This document shows positions 10,431 through 20,381 of a stretch of 64,000 nt of DNA, piece by piece. How positions within the stretch are numbered: position 1 is the stretch's first letter; each line of letters begins with the position of its first letter. Position numbers and translations under genes: made by a program. The notes below the pieces were generated by a model. It ran no database searches. It was given only the letters and a program-made list of their open reading frames with translations, and was not told where the DNA came from. The stretch is from AP-15 sp963788085 (GTDB lineage: Bacteria > Pseudomonadota > Alphaproteobacteria > ATCC43930 > CGMCC-115725): contig CAWBFS010000060.1 in the NCBI GenBank assembly GCA_963788085.1, positions 11,239 through 75,238 of the forward strand, written 5' to 3'.

Positions 10431-10499
10431 AGGCCGCTTCGAGTCAGCATCCTTCAGTGACGATGTCGGTGCATGTTTAGCGCCCTTTAGGGAACGGTT

Positions 10500-11333
10500 G
10501 TGGACGACGACAGGGAAGCCGAGCTCGAAGAAGGCAGGATGCCGCTCCTCGATCACTTGATCGAGCTGCGCAACCGGCTGATGTGGGCGATCGGCGCGGT
10601 CCTCGTCGCGTTTCTGATCTGCTACCAATTCAAGGAGCGCATCTATGGCTTTCTGGTGCATCCGCTGGCGGTCATTTTCGAGGGGCAGACCGGGCGGCAT
10701 CTGATCTACACCGGTCTGACCGAGGCCTTTTTCACTTACGTCAAGGTGTCGTTCTGGGCGGGGCTCTGCCTCGCTTTCCCGATCGTCGCCAGCCAGATCT
10801 GGAAGTTCGTCGCGCCCGGGCTCTACAAGAACGAACGTCGCGCCTTCTATCCCTATCTCTTCGCCACTCCGGTCTTGTTCGCGATGGGCGCGGCTCTCGC
10901 CTACTTTGTGGTGATCCCGGTTGCCTGGCGCTTCTTCGTCAGCTTCGAGACGCCGGCCGGCGCCGACGGCGGACTTCCGATCGTCCTCGAGGCAAAGGTC
11001 AACGAATACCTGTCGTTGGTCATGACCCTGCTCTTCGCCTTTGGCGTCGCCTTTCAGCTGCCGGTGCTGCTTACCTTGATGGCGCGTGTGGGTCTGGTTA
11101 CTTCGGCCGGGCTCGCATCCAAACGACGCTACGCCATTGTCATCATGTTCGTCGTTGCCGCGGTATTGACGCCGCCGGATATCATCAGCCAGACGAGCCT
11201 CGCGATACCTTTGATTATTTTGTTTGAGGCCTCGATTATCTCGTGCCGGATGGTGGAGAAGGCGCGCGCCAAGCGTGAGGCCGCAGAGGAAGCCGAACTC
11301 GCCGGCAAAGGGAAGCCCGCCGCCGGAACGTGA
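10500..11333 (+). CDS. tatC: Twin-arginine translocase subunit TatC
   Basis: Six-helix inner-membrane protein that binds the twin-arginine signal peptide. The N-terminal cytosolic motif MPLLDHLIELRNRL is the TatC signature, and six hydrophobic helices follow across 277 residues, including AFPIVASQIWKFVAPGLY and the later FAFGVAFQLPVLLTL. A GTG at 10500 is the start, chosen because the protein begins just ahead of the conserved helix. The frame is intact. It lies directly behind tatB in one operon. Confidence 0.93.
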   Translation: MDDDREAELEEGRMPLLDHLIELRNRLMWAIGAVLVAFLICYQFKERIYGFLVHPLAVIFEGQTGRHLIYTGLTEAFFTYVKVSFWAGLCLAFPIVASQIWKFVAPGLYKNERRAFYPYLFATPVLFAMGAALAYFVVIPVAWRFFVSFETPAGADGGLPIVLEAKVNEYLSLVMTLLFAFGVAFQLPVLLTLMARVGLVTSAGLASKRRYAIVIMFVVAAVLTPPDIISQTSLAIPLIILFEASIISCRMVEKARAKREAAEEAELAGKGKPAAGT

Positions 11334-11404
11334 CGAGCGCGGGCCGGATGGACGAGAGGCGTGCGGCTCTTTATATCCGGGCCCATGCTTATGCCGCTCC
11401 CTTT

Positions 11405-11460
11405 GTCATCGCCGGCTTGACCAGCTCCAGGAGATGCTCGGGTCAAGCCCGGGCATGACG
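11405..11460. repeat. REP-like inverted repeat, GTCATCGCCGG family
   Basis: Arms GTCATCGCCGG-CTTGACC and GGTCAAGCCCGGGCATGAC form an imperfect hairpin between tatC and serS. Related copies lie at 24361-24403 and 36283-36376. This family is common between genes in alphaproteobacteria. Confidence 0.7.
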
Positions 11461-11467
11461 CTCTTCG

Positions 11468-12747
11468 ATGCATGATCTCGAGATGGCTTCGTGACAATCC
11501 GACGGAATTCGACCGCGGCCTAACGCGGCGCGGTTTGCCGCCGTACGCCGCGGAGATCTTGGCGCTCGATCAGGTCGTGGCGTGCCGCCGAAACTCGTGC
11601 CCAGGAAGCGCAGGCCAGGCGCAACCGCGTCGCCCGGGAGATCGGCGCCGCCAAGAAACTCGGCGAGGACATAGCGCCGTTGCTGCGCCAGACGGGCGAG
11701 GACAGGGAAGTCGAAGCCCAAGCCGGCGCGGAGGCGGCGCGACTGCGCGCCCAAATCGACGAGATCCTCGCCGGTCTCCCGAACCTGCCGGCCGAAGAGG
11801 TGCCGGACGGCCCGGACGAAACCGCCAATCGGGTGGTGCGCCATCATGGCGAGCCGCCGCGTTTCGAATTCGCACCATTGTCTCATGAAGCGGTCGGCGA
11901 ACGGCTCGGCATGATGGATTTTGCGCGCGCCGGGAAGTTGTCCGGGTCCCGATTCGTCGTTCTGCGCGGCGCGCTCGCCCGGCTCGAGCGGGCGCTCGGC
12001 CAGTTCATGCTCGATCTCCATACGTCCGAGTTCGGCTATACCGAAGTGTCTCCGCCGCTGCTGGTCCGCGACGAAGCGGTGTTCGGGGTTGGCCAGCTCC
12101 CGAAATTTGCCGAGGATATGTTCCGCACAACCGACGGCTATTGGCTGGTCCCGACCGCCGAAGTGCCGCTCACCAATCTGGTGGCGGGCGAAATCATCGA
12201 CGAAGGCGTCCTGCCGCTGCGCTACACAGCGTGGACGCCATGCTTTCGCTCGGAGGCCGGCGCGGCGGGCAAGGACACCCGCGGCATGATCCGCCAGCAT
12301 CAGTTTAAAAAAGTCGAGCTGGTCTCGGTTGTCCGCCCGGATGATTCCTCGGCCGAGCACGAACGCATGACCGCGTGCGCCGAGGAAGTGCTGAAGCGCC
12401 TCGGCCTCGCCTACCGGGTGGTGCTGCTGTCGACCGGCGACATGGGATTTGCCGCGCAAAAGACCTATGACATCGAGGTTTGGCTGCCGGGGCAGGGGAC
12501 CTATCGCGAGATCTCCAGCTGCTCGAATTGCGGCGCGTTCCAGGCCTTGCGCATGAAGGCGCGCTATCGCCCCGCCGAGGGAAGAGGGACATTGCCGGTC
12601 CATACCCTCAACGGCTCTGGTCTCGCGATTGGGCGCACCCTGATCGCGATCCTGGAGAACTTCCAGCGGCACAACGGCACCGTGGTGCTCCCGCCGGTGT
12701 TGCAGCCCTATATGGGAGGCCAGGAGGTCATCGAACCCGATGGCTGA
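11468..12747 (+). CDS. serS: Seryl-tRNA synthetase (two frameshifts)
   Basis: Class II aminoacyl-tRNA synthetase that charges tRNA-Ser. The N-terminal coiled-coil tRNA-binding arm spans about residues 25-110. Motif 2 is FRSEAGAAGKDTRG with a following R-H-QF, and motif 3 is GSGLAIGRTLIAILEN near the C-terminus. An ATG at 11468 begins MHDLRWLRDNPTEFDRGL once an extra G near 11480 is removed. A second extra base near 11575 splits the arm. From about 11680 the frame is open to the TGA at 12745-12747, which overlaps the surE start by eight bases. The enzyme is essential, so the shifts are probably errors. Confidence 0.92.
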
Positions 12748-13523
12748 CGGGCGCATCGAACTCGCCAAAGCCCGCATTCTCGTCACCAACGACGACGGCA
12801 TCGGGTCGCCCGGTATCAAACTGTTGGAGGAGATCGCGCGCGATCTCTCACCCGACGTCTGGGTCGTCGCGCCCGAGCAGGAGCAGAGCGCCGCCAGCCA
12901 CTCGCTGACGACAAGGCGCCCGTTGCGCATGTCGGAGTTGGCGGAGCGGCGCTACGCCGTGGACGGGACGCCGACAGATTGCGTGATGCTTGGCGATCAA
13001 GCACCTGCTTCGCGAGCACCGTCCGGACCTCGTCCTTTCCGGAGTCAATGGCGGCGGCAATGTCGGAGAGGATCTGACCTATTCGGGGACCGTCGCGGCG
13101 GCGATGGAAGCGACGTTGCTCGACATCCCGGCGATCGCGCTGAGCCAGCATTTCATCGACGGCGAGCCTGTACCCTGGCACACCGCCGCGCGTTTCGCGC
13201 CCGAGGTGATCCGGCGGTTGACCCGGCTGCCCTGGCCGGAGCACACCCTGATGAACATCAATTTCCCGGCCGCGGCTCCCGAAGACGTCCGCGGCATCGC
13301 GGTGACCAGCCAAGGCAAGCGCGCGATCGCCGACAATCTGAGCGAGCGCCTCGATCCTCGTGGCAGGCCCTATTATTGGATTGGCCCAGTGCGCGAGGAC
13401 GGGTTTGCCGAGCCTGGCACCGATTTGGCTGCGATCAACGAGAAGCGGGTTTCGGTCACCCCGATCTACCTCAACCTGACCAACGTTCCTGTCCTCGCGT
13501 CTCTGAAAAAGGTCTTCGGGTGA
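12740..13523 (+). CDS. surE: 5'-nucleotidase SurE
   Basis: Metal-dependent nucleoside 5'-monophosphatase associated with stationary-phase survival. The N-terminus RILVTNDDGIGSPGI carries the metal-binding Asp pair, followed by VVAPEQEQSAASHSLT and VDGTPTDCVMLA, then SGVNGGGNVGEDLTYSGTV. An extra T near 12990 shifts the frame; the second part runs 12990-13523. At about 261 residues it is normal. It overlaps serS and is followed by pcm, the classic surE-pcm pairing. Confidence 0.92.
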
Positions 13524-13557
13524 CGCCTGGTCGCGCCGGCCCAGGATCGAGCCGGGC

Positions 13558-14211
13558 TTGATCCAGAAAAAACTGCGTCTCCTGATGGAGCTGCGTCGCG
13601 CCGGGATCTGCGATACGCGGGTGCTCGGCGCCATCGAAAAGACCCCGCGAGAAAAATTCGTGCCGGCTTCGTTCGAGGACCAGGCCTATGAGAACATGGC
13701 CCTGCCGATCGGCAATGCGCAGACGGTGAGCCAGCCCTATGTGGTGGCGCTGATGACCGAGAAGCTCGAGGTCGGAGAACGGCAGAACGTCCTCGAGATC
13801 GGAACGGGTTCCGGTTACCAGACCGCGGTTTTGGCTGCCCTCTGCCGACGTGTCTTTACGATCGAACGTCACCGCGAACTGTTGCGCGATGCCGAGCGCC
13901 GGTTTGAAGAGCTGCGCCTGCGTAATATCGTGTGCCGATTCGGCGACGGCACGAAAGGTTGGCCCGAGCAGGCGCCCTACGAGCGAGTGCTTGTGACCGC
14001 CGCGGCTCCGGACGTGCCGGCAATCCTCGTGGACTCCCTTGCACCCGGCGGCATCCTCGTAGCGCCGGTCGGCGAGGATCACCGCGACCAGCAGCTCGTT
14101 CGCATCCGCCGCGAAGACGACCGGTTTTCGACCGAGGATCTCGGTCTCGTCCGGTTTGTCCCGCTCGTCGCCGGGCTGCCGCGCCGGCCCGCGGACCAGG
14201 GCTTGACATGA
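13558..14211 (+). CDS. pcm: Protein-L-isoaspartate O-methyltransferase
   Basis: Repair enzyme that methylates isoaspartyl residues in aged proteins using S-adenosylmethionine. Visible are the N-terminal helix, REKFVPASFEDQAYENMALP, the PCMT signature QTVSQPYVVALMTE and the SAM-binding motif LEIGTGSGYQTAVLA, with a final GGILVAPVG strand. The size of 217 residues is normal. A TTG at 13558 is the only start in frame that keeps the N-terminal helix; the spacing to surE is 34 bases. The surE-pcm-LysM/M23 order is widely conserved in proteobacteria. Confidence 0.92.
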   Translation: MIQKKLRLLMELRRAGICDTRVLGAIEKTPREKFVPASFEDQAYENMALPIGNAQTVSQPYVVALMTEKLEVGERQNVLEIGTGSGYQTAVLAALCRRVFTIERHRELLRDAERRFEELRLRNIVCRFGDGTKGWPEQAPYERVLVTAAAPDVPAILVDSLAPGGILVAPVGEDHRDQQLVRIRREDDRFSTEDLGLVRFVPLVAGLPRRPADQGLT

Positions 14212-14272
14212 TTTTTCGTTGGCGTACCAAATAGTCGAGGTTGTTGCGCGTCGGGGGGCGTGCCGGGGGAAG

Positions 14273-15256
14273 ATGACAATTCATAACGGCGCGTGGCGCG
14301 GTTTGCGGTCCGCGTCTTGGCTTGTGGCGACGCTTGGTTGTGCCCTCGCGGCCTGCGCTCCGCGGGTGGAGGGCCCGGCGCCGGTGGTCGGCGGCCCCGC
14401 GCCGGTGGAACGTGGCCCGCAGACGATCACCATCCAGCGCGGGCAGACCTTATCCGAGATCGCCCACAACTACCAGGTCCCGATGCGGGTGATTGCCGAG
14501 GCTAACGGTCTGTCGCCGCCGTATCACATTCAGGTTGGGCGAACGCTCGTCATTCCGGGCGCCGGCCCGCCGCGCCTCGCTGCGGCGCCCGCATCGGTCG
14601 CGGCTCTGCCTCCCGCACCACGGCCGGGGGTTCCCCAGTCCCTGACGGGGCCCGATCTCCCGCCGCCGGTCGCCCTGGAACATCCGTCGGTTCCGGCTGT
14701 GGCATTGGCCCCGCCTGCCGCGCCGCCGGAGGCCAAGCCCGGCCCCGCGGCAACGTCGCCCGCGATCTCCGCGGCGCCACCGCCCCCCGAGGTCCCCGAG
14801 AGCCCGGATTTGGGTAGCGCCGCGACCCCCCCGGCTGCTGGCGCCGGCGCGTTTCTCTGGCCGGTTCGTGGCCACATCCTTGCAACCTACGGTTCAAAAT
14901 CCGACGGCACACACAATGACGGCATCAACATCGCTGCGCCGCGCGGCACGGCAGTACAAGCCGTCGACGCCGGCGTCGTCGCCTATGCCGGGAACGAGCT
15001 GCGCGGGTACGGCAATCTGGTTCTCGTCAAGCATGCCAATGGCTGGATCTCGGCTTATGCCCATTGCGATGCGATCCTCGTCAAGCGCGGCGAAAAGGTC
15101 GAGCGCGGCCAGGTGATTGCGCGGGTCGGCTCGACCGGCAATGTCAGCGAGCCGCAGCTGCATTTCGAGCTTCGCCGCGGTCAACACGCCGTCGATCCGC
15201 GCGAATTTATGCCTCCGTTGCCGACCGCGATGACAAGGGATTCGCGGTCGAGCTGA
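14273..15256 (+). CDS. LysM/M23 (NlpD/EnvC-like) lipoprotein
   Basis: Outer-membrane lipoprotein that in relatives activates septal amidases. The signal sequence ends in a lipobox (LGCALAAC, about residue 28). A LysM domain follows (ITIQRGQTLSEIAHNYQVPM, about 45-88), then a long Pro/Ala-rich linker, then an M23 domain (about 205-315) with HNDGINIAAPRGT and QLHFELR. A family M23 enzyme needs two His and an Asp; HNDG and the LHFEL His are present, and whether it is catalytic or only an activator is not decidable here. The ATG at 14273 has GGGGGAAG just upstream. The length is 327 residues, with an intact frame. Confidence 0.9.
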   Translation: MTIHNGAWRGLRSASWLVATLGCALAACAPRVEGPAPVVGGPAPVERGPQTITIQRGQTLSEIAHNYQVPMRVIAEANGLSPPYHIQVGRTLVIPGAGPPRLAAAPASVAALPPAPRPGVPQSLTGPDLPPPVALEHPSVPAVALAPPAAPPEAKPGPAATSPAISAAPPPPEVPESPDLGSAATPPAAGAGAFLWPVRGHILATYGSKSDGTHNDGINIAAPRGTAVQAVDAGVVAYAGNELRGYGNLVLVKHANGWISAYAHCDAILVKRGEKVERGQVIARVGSTGNVSEPQLHFELRRGQHAVDPREFMPPLPTAMTRDSRSS

Positions 15257-15290
15257 GAAAACCGGGTCTGCACAACAGGATCGATGCACT

Positions 15291-15454
15291 TTCGCTGTTC
15301 TGGCTGTTCGCCGCAGCAAATTATCGGCCACGCACATATCGAGTTCCGCAGAAACCCTGGGCCACCGACGATCATAGACGCGAAAGAACAGCGTGGAAGC
15401 TGGCTGTTGCTTCGCTGTTATTCGCTGTTCTTGACAGTGCAAATAACAGCGAGA
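15291..15454 (+). repeat. AACAGCGA/TCGCTGTT repeat, copy 1
   Basis: Starts with TTCGCTGTTCTGGCTGTTCG, has a middle block around GCAAATTATCGGCC and AAACCCTGGGCC, then GCGAAAGAACAGC, and ends with TCGCTGTTATTCGCTGTTC and AATAACAGCGA. Copies at 46887-47037 (same strand) and 60322-60465 (opposite strand) keep the same order of motifs. It lies between genes and no coding frame is conserved. Confidence 0.75.
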
Positions 15455-15520
15455 GGCGGTTACAAAAGCGAACAGGTTCAGGACGTCGTTCAAAAGACGA
15501 CCCGCATATCCGAAACATTT

Positions 15521-15547
15521 CCCTCTCCGCCCCGAGGGCGGAGAGGG
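15521..15547. repeat. GC-rich hairpin of the CCCTCTCC family
   Basis: Perfect 12-base arms CCCTCTCCGCCC and GGGCGGAGAGGG around a CGA loop. The arms resemble the inner arms of the palindromic element in scpA. Confidence 0.7.
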
Positions 15548-15640
15548 GTAAAGGCTCGCGAAAGATGAGCGCCATCCGAAATCTGTGCATGCCCCAGCGC
15601 GGAAGCGGGGTCCACAAGGCAACCGCTGCGGCTTCGTCGC

Positions 15641-15668
15641 CCTGGATCCCCGCTTTCGCGGGGATGAC
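15641..15668. repeat. Short REP-like hairpin
   Basis: CCCCGC-TTTC-GCGGGG stem inside the phrase CTGGATCCCCGCTTTCGCGG, ending in GATGACG. It is a common alphaproteobacterial intergenic repeat form. Confidence 0.55.
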
Positions 15669-16158
15669 GACAACGAGCGGTAACCCATGAGGTTTCGCGA
15701 TTCATTCCTGGTCAAGGTCTAACGCGAAGCGATCATCGCGGCCGTGTGCATACCATGCGATCTTGTCAAAAATATGAATTTAGCAAGCCATCGTTGGGGC
15801 AGTAAGCGCTTTCGCTCCATACGAAAAAGTTTTGTATCTAGACTATTGCTCCCCCGTACTGGCGCACGATCGCGACAGCCGGTTTTAGGCGATGCCGACC
15901 CGCCGCGCTCGTCAACATGCCGCGCTCGTCAACATAAGGTGCGCTCGAGCGGCGATCCGCCTCACGACATCTTCAGGGTCAATATCTCCCGCATGCGGCA
16001 CGACCGGCAAGCGTTCTGTGGCTTCTTCTGCAACCTCTGGTTAAAGCCGTTGTAGATCGCTATCCGGCAATTTTCCGTGCGAGTTCAACACCGGCCGGGC
16101 GGTCGAGCCGCCCTTGATGAAACTGAGGGAGTGCAGTTGAAGTCCGCAAGAGACACGC

Positions 16159-16243
16159 TGTCATTGCGAGCAAAGCGACGCGATCCCGTCCCAGCTGCGT
16201 TAGCCGATCGAGATTGCTTCGTCGCTCCGCTCCTCGCACTGAC
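16159..16243. repeat. CGTCATTGCGAG-family inverted repeat, copy 1
   Basis: Begins TGTCATTGCGAG and ends with AGATTGCTTCGTCGCTCC and a degenerate TCGCACTGAC arm. Better preserved copies lie at 38111-38199 and 42408-42497. Confidence 0.75.
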
Positions 16244-16340
16244 TGGGTGCCGTTTCATGTGATATCGGAACTCAAAGCCTGGTCCGCGGCCCCGCGTCGG
16301 ATCAATCTGAACTGTGTCCGGGCGCTGGCCGCGGCCGCGA

Positions 16341-17205
16341 TCATGCGAGGGGTTTGCCGAGGCGGCCGGCGAGGTCCTGGATGAATTGCCAGGCGACGCG
16401 GCCCGAGCGGGAGCCGCGGGTGATCGACCACTCGGCGGCCTCGGCCCGCAATTGATCGGGCGGCAGATCGAGCCCGTAACGCTCGGCGTAGCCCCTGACG
16501 ATCGCGTGGTAGGTCTCCTGGTCGATGCTGTGGAAGCCGAGCCACAGGCCGAAGCGGTCCGACATCGAGACGCCTTCCTCGACCGCTTCGCCCGGGTTGA
16601 TCGCGGTCGAGCGCTCGTTCTCGATCATGTCGCGCGGCATCAGATGGCGGCGATTCGATGTTGCGTAGAGTACGACATTCGCCGGCCGCCCCTCGATGCC
16701 GCCCTCGAGGACCGCCTTCAGGGATTTGTAGCTCGTGTCGTGCTGGTCGAACGACAGGTCGTCGCAGAACAACAGGCAGCGGCGCGAGCTCGTGCGCAGC
16801 AGCGACAAGAGGTGCGGGCAAGCTCGGGATGTCTTCCCGATGGATTTCGACCAGCGCCAGGGCGCGCGGATGTTGGTCGTTGACGGCGGCGTGCGCGGCT
16901 TTGATGAGCGAACTCTTGCCGGTCCCGCGGGCGCCCCACAGCAATACGTTGTTGGCGGGGAGGCCCGCGGCGAAGCGCTCGGTATTGTCGAGCAGGATGT
17001 CGCGGACCCGGTCGATGCCGCGCAAGAGCCCGATCTCGATGCGGTTTACCTGGTGAACCGGCTCGAGCCAGCCGCGGTCGGCATGCCACACGAAGGCGTC
17101 GCTGCCTTCCAGCTCGTTGGGAAGTGCGGCGGGAGGGGCCAGGCGCTCCAGCGCAGCGGCGATGCGATTGAGCAAAGGCAGCAAATCGGGATCGGTCTTC
17201 GGCAA
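16341..17205 (-). CDS. DUF815-type AAA+ ATPase
   Basis: Predicted AAA+ ATPase of unknown cellular job. The N-terminal half has PVHQVNRIEIGLLRGIDRVR and a Walker A motif GARGTGKSSLIKAA (about residue 90). The second half has a Walker B-like LLFCDDLSFD, then VVLYATSNRRHLMPRDM, ending with RSGRVAWQFIQDLAGRLG. A frame change near 16805 separates the halves; joined, they give about 288 residues, normal for this family. It is transcribed away from yajC, with about 180 bases of shared upstream region. The family call is firm; the function is not established. Confidence 0.85.
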
Positions 17206-17389
17206 GTCTGGATCCTGAGGTCAGGGAGAAGCCGACGCTACCACAGGGGCCGCGGACCGCGAACCCGGCTCGGCATTGCCCTTTAACCGGGCATCGGGTA
17301 CCAATTGGCCTGCCGCACGCCAGCACCATATCACGGTTACGGCGGCCGCCCGTCACGGAAGCGGCATGCGATTTTGAGGCGCCATCCTA

Positions 17390-17770
17390 ATGTGGATATC
17401 CACGGCTTATGCCCAGGGTGCGGGCATATTTGATCAGAACGCACTGGTCCAGTTTCTGCCGCTGATCCTGATCTTCGTCGTCTTCTACTTCCTTCTGATT
17501 CGCCCACAGCAGCGCAAGGCCAAGGATCAGAAGACTATGCTCGACGCACTGCGGCGCGGCGATCGGGTGGTGACCGGGGGCGGGATCATCGGGACCGTGG
17601 CACGGGTCGACAACCCGGAGGAAGTCGTCGTCGACATCGCCGAGAATGTGCGGGTTCGTGTACTGCGCAGCACGATCACCACCGTTCTCGCCAAGCCCGA
17701 CCCGGCCGCGGCCCGCGAGGCCGCCAAGCAAAAGACGGAGGCGCGGGCAAAGGTGGGGACTAAGGAGTGA
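17390..17770 (+). CDS. yajC: Preprotein translocase subunit YajC
   Basis: Small inner-membrane accessory of the Sec translocon that forms a complex with SecDF. It shows a short N-terminal segment (MWISTAYAQ), one transmembrane helix (VQFLPLILIFVVFYFLLI), the family signature RPQQRKAKDQ and a small beta-rich domain (GDRVVTGGGIIGTV), with a charged tail. The length is 126 residues. It is followed by secD after 54 bases, the usual order. Confidence 0.95.
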   Translation: MWISTAYAQGAGIFDQNALVQFLPLILIFVVFYFLLIRPQQRKAKDQKTMLDALRRGDRVVTGGGIIGTVARVDNPEEVVVDIAENVRVRVLRSTITTVLAKPDPAAAREAAKQKTEARAKVGTKE

Positions 17771-17824
17771 CTGGGATTGGCATGCCAATACAGGGCTACC
17801 ATTTCTGAATAACAAGTTGACGCG

Positions 17825-19403
17825 ATGCTGTATTTCGAAAATTGGAAGATTACCCTGATCTGCGCGGTGTGCGCGCTCGGTGTGCTGCTGTCATTGCCGA
17901 ACTTGTTCAGCCCGTCCTTTCTCGCGCAACTGCCGAATTGGCTGCCGCACAAGCAGGTAGCGCTCGGGCTGGATTTGCGCGGCGGTTCCTATCTGCTCCT
18001 CGAGGTCGATGTCGCCGCAGCGCAGCGCGAGCGGCTCAACTCTATCATCGACAATGTGCGCAACGCGCTGCGTGACGCCAATATCGGGTATACCGGGCTC
18101 AGCGTCGAAGGCGATGCGATCGTCTTCACGATCCGCGAGCCCGACCAGATCGAAGCCGCGCGCCAGGCCTTGCGCAAGATCGATCCGGACCTCACCGTCG
18201 AGATCGCCCCCGACGGCTCGGGAACGATGCGCTTCAGCACGGTTGCAACCGAGGCGCGGCGCCGGCAGGCAGTCGATCAGTCGATCGAGATCATCCGCCG
18301 GCGCATCGACGAGACCGGGACCAAGGAGCCGACGATCCAACGCGAGGGAGCGGACCGCATCCTCGTCCAGCTCCCGGGGGTGGACAATCCCGAGCATGTC
18401 AAGGCGCTGCTCGGCCGCACCGCCAAGCTGACGTTTCAGCTCGTCGATACCACGGTCTCGCTGGAGGACGCGCGCCGCGGCCGCCTGCCGCCCGGCGACG
18501 AAATCCTGCCGGCGGAGGAGGGCAGGGCAGGGCGCGCCGGGCCCGCCGCCTATGTCGTGCGCAAGCGCGTGATGGTCGGCGGCGACACCCTGGTCGACGC
18601 GCAGCCCGACCTTCCAGAACAACGAGCCGGTGGTCAGCTTCCGCTTCGATGCCGCCGGCGCCAAACGCTTTGGCGATGCGACGCGCGACAATGTCGGCAA
18701 GCCTTTCGCGATCGTTCTCGACAACAAGGTGATCAGCGCGCCGGTGATCCGCGAGCCGATCCTTGGCGGCAGCGGCATCATTTCCGGCAGCTTCACCGTC
18801 CAGTCGGCAAGCGACCTTGCGCTGCTGCTGCGGGCGGGCGCGCTGCCGGCGCCGATTACGATCCTCGAGGAGCGGACGGTCGGCCCGGATCTCGGCGCCG
18901 ATTCGATTCATGCGGGAGCGGTCGCCAGCATCGTCGGGGTCGCGCTGGTCGTCGTGTTTATGATCCTGTTCTATGGATTATTCGGTGTCTTTGCCGATAT
19001 CGCGCTGATCTTCAATCTGTGCCTGATGCTCGGCAGCCTGTCGCTGCTCGGCGCCACCTTGACCTTGCCGGGGATCGCCGGCATTGCGCTGACCATGGGC
19101 ATGGCGGTTGATGCGAATGTGCTGATTTACGAGCGCATCCGCGAAGAGGTCCGCGCCGGCCGCACCGTGCTGTCGGCGCTCGACGCCGGCTTCAAGCGCG
19201 CCTTCGGCACGATCCTCGACAGCCACGTGACGACCCTGGTCGCCGGCGCGCTGATGTTCTGGCTCGGCTCCGGCCCGGTCAAAGGCTTTGCCGTGACGCT
19301 CAGCATCGGCGTGCTGACCTCGCTGTTCTCGGCGATATTGGTGACCCGGCTGTTGATCGTCACATGGCTGCGCGAATGGAAACCGAGGGCCATCCCGATT
19401 TGA
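17825..19403 (+). CDS. secD: Protein translocase subunit SecD (one frameshift)
   Basis: Proton-driven RND-type factor that aids late steps of Sec export. It has an N-terminal transmembrane helix, then the signature LGLDLRGGSYLLLEVD, a large periplasmic P1 domain (about residues 50-340), TILEERTVGPDLGADSI before helix 2, and a C-terminal bundle of five helices containing MAVDANVLIYERIREE. An extra C near 18605 shifts the frame within P1 (restored reading QPTFQNNEPVVSFRFDA). About 525 residues is normal. It sits between yajC and secF in one operon; the gap to secF is 13 bases. Confidence 0.95.
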
Positions 19404-19416
19404 CCGTGAACACAAA

Positions 19417-20364
19417 ATGAGACCGCTGATCGTCATCCGGCGCACGCCGAAAATCGATTTCATGGCCTGGCACAAGATCGGGTTCGCGTTCTCTCTGCTC
19501 CTGACGCTCGGCTCGATCGGGCTGTTCCTTACTGTCGGGCTCAATTACGGGATCGATTTTGTCGGGGGCACGCTGATCGAGATTCGCTCCACGACGGGGC
19601 CGGCAAACCTCGCCGATATGCGGCAAAAGCTTGATGCGCTTCACCTCGGCGAGCCCTCGTTGCAAGGGTTCGGCCCGCCGACGGATGTGCTGATCCGGTT
19701 GCCCCGTCAGCCGGGCGGTGACGCCGCGCAAGAGCAGGCGGTCGCGAAGGTGAGGCAGGCGCTTGGTTCCGGCGTCGAATACCGCCGCACCGAGGTGGTC
19801 GGACCGAGCGTCGGCAGCGAGCTGATCCGCGCCGGCGTCATCGCCACGGTTCTCGCGCTGTTCGCGATCGCGGCCTATATCTGGTTCCGCTTCGAATGGC
19901 AGTTCGGCGTCGGCGGCATGGTCTCGACCTTGCACGACGTCCTCACCACGGTTGGACTGTTCGCGCTGCTCCAGCTCGAGTTCAACCTGACCACGCTGGC
20001 CGCAATCCTGACAATTGCAGGCTATTCGGTCAACGACACCGTGGTGATCTACGACCGGATCCGCGAGACGCTGCGAAAGTATCCGAGAATGCCGTTTCGC
20101 GACCTGATCAACCTTGCCCTCAACGAGACCTTGTCGCGAACGATCCTGACGGTCAGCACGGTCGCGCTCGCGGTTCTGGCGCTGCTGTTTCTCGGTGGTC
20201 CCGTGCTGAGAGGCTTCAGCATCGCAATGCTGTGGGGCGTGGTAATCGGCACCTACTCGTCGCTCTTCATTGCGGCGCCGATCCTCTATTATGTCCGGCC
20301 GAACCGCGCCGCAATCGCCCGGTCTGCCGAAGCAGTGCCGGCCCGTGCTCCCGGAGCGCGCTGA
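19417..20364 (+). CDS. secF: Protein translocase subunit SecF
   Basis: Six-helix partner of SecD. Seen are helix 1 (FAFSLLLTLGSIGLFL), the motif GIDFVGGTLIEIR, a small periplasmic domain, VVGPSVGSELIRAG before helix 2, and NDTVVIYDRIRE in helix 4, the site of conserved charged residues used in proton flow. The length is 315 residues, with an intact frame and an ATG start at 19417. It ends 17 bases before the Mth938-like gene, so the operon probably continues. Confidence 0.95.
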   Translation: MRPLIVIRRTPKIDFMAWHKIGFAFSLLLTLGSIGLFLTVGLNYGIDFVGGTLIEIRSTTGPANLADMRQKLDALHLGEPSLQGFGPPTDVLIRLPRQPGGDAAQEQAVAKVRQALGSGVEYRRTEVVGPSVGSELIRAGVIATVLALFAIAAYIWFRFEWQFGVGGMVSTLHDVLTTVGLFALLQLEFNLTTLAAILTIAGYSVNDTVVIYDRIRETLRKYPRMPFRDLINLALNETLSRTILTVSTVALAVLALLFLGGPVLRGFSIAMLWGVVIGTYSSLFIAAPILYYVRPNRAAIARSAEAVPARAPGAR

Positions 20365-20381
20365 GCCGAGCGGTCGCTGCG

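Larger units (their letters stand above)
15257..16340. other. Gene-free, repeat-rich stretch of 1.08 kb
   Basis: No convincing gene is present. It holds one copy of the AACAGCGA repeat (15291-15454), a CCCTCTCCGCCC hairpin (15521-15547), a short CCCCGC-TTTC-GCGGGG hairpin (15641-15668) and a CGTCATTGCGAG-family repeat (16159-16243). Open frames here, such as 15744-16055, have no recognisable domain. Confidence 0.7.

Noticed and set aside
12900..13010. Possible programmed frameshift in surE
   Set aside because: There is no slippery heptamer or following hairpin, and identical one-base gains occur in many unrelated genes.
15744..16055. 103-codon open frame in the repeat-rich gap
   Set aside because: No ribosome site, no domain, and composition differs from neighbouring proteins.
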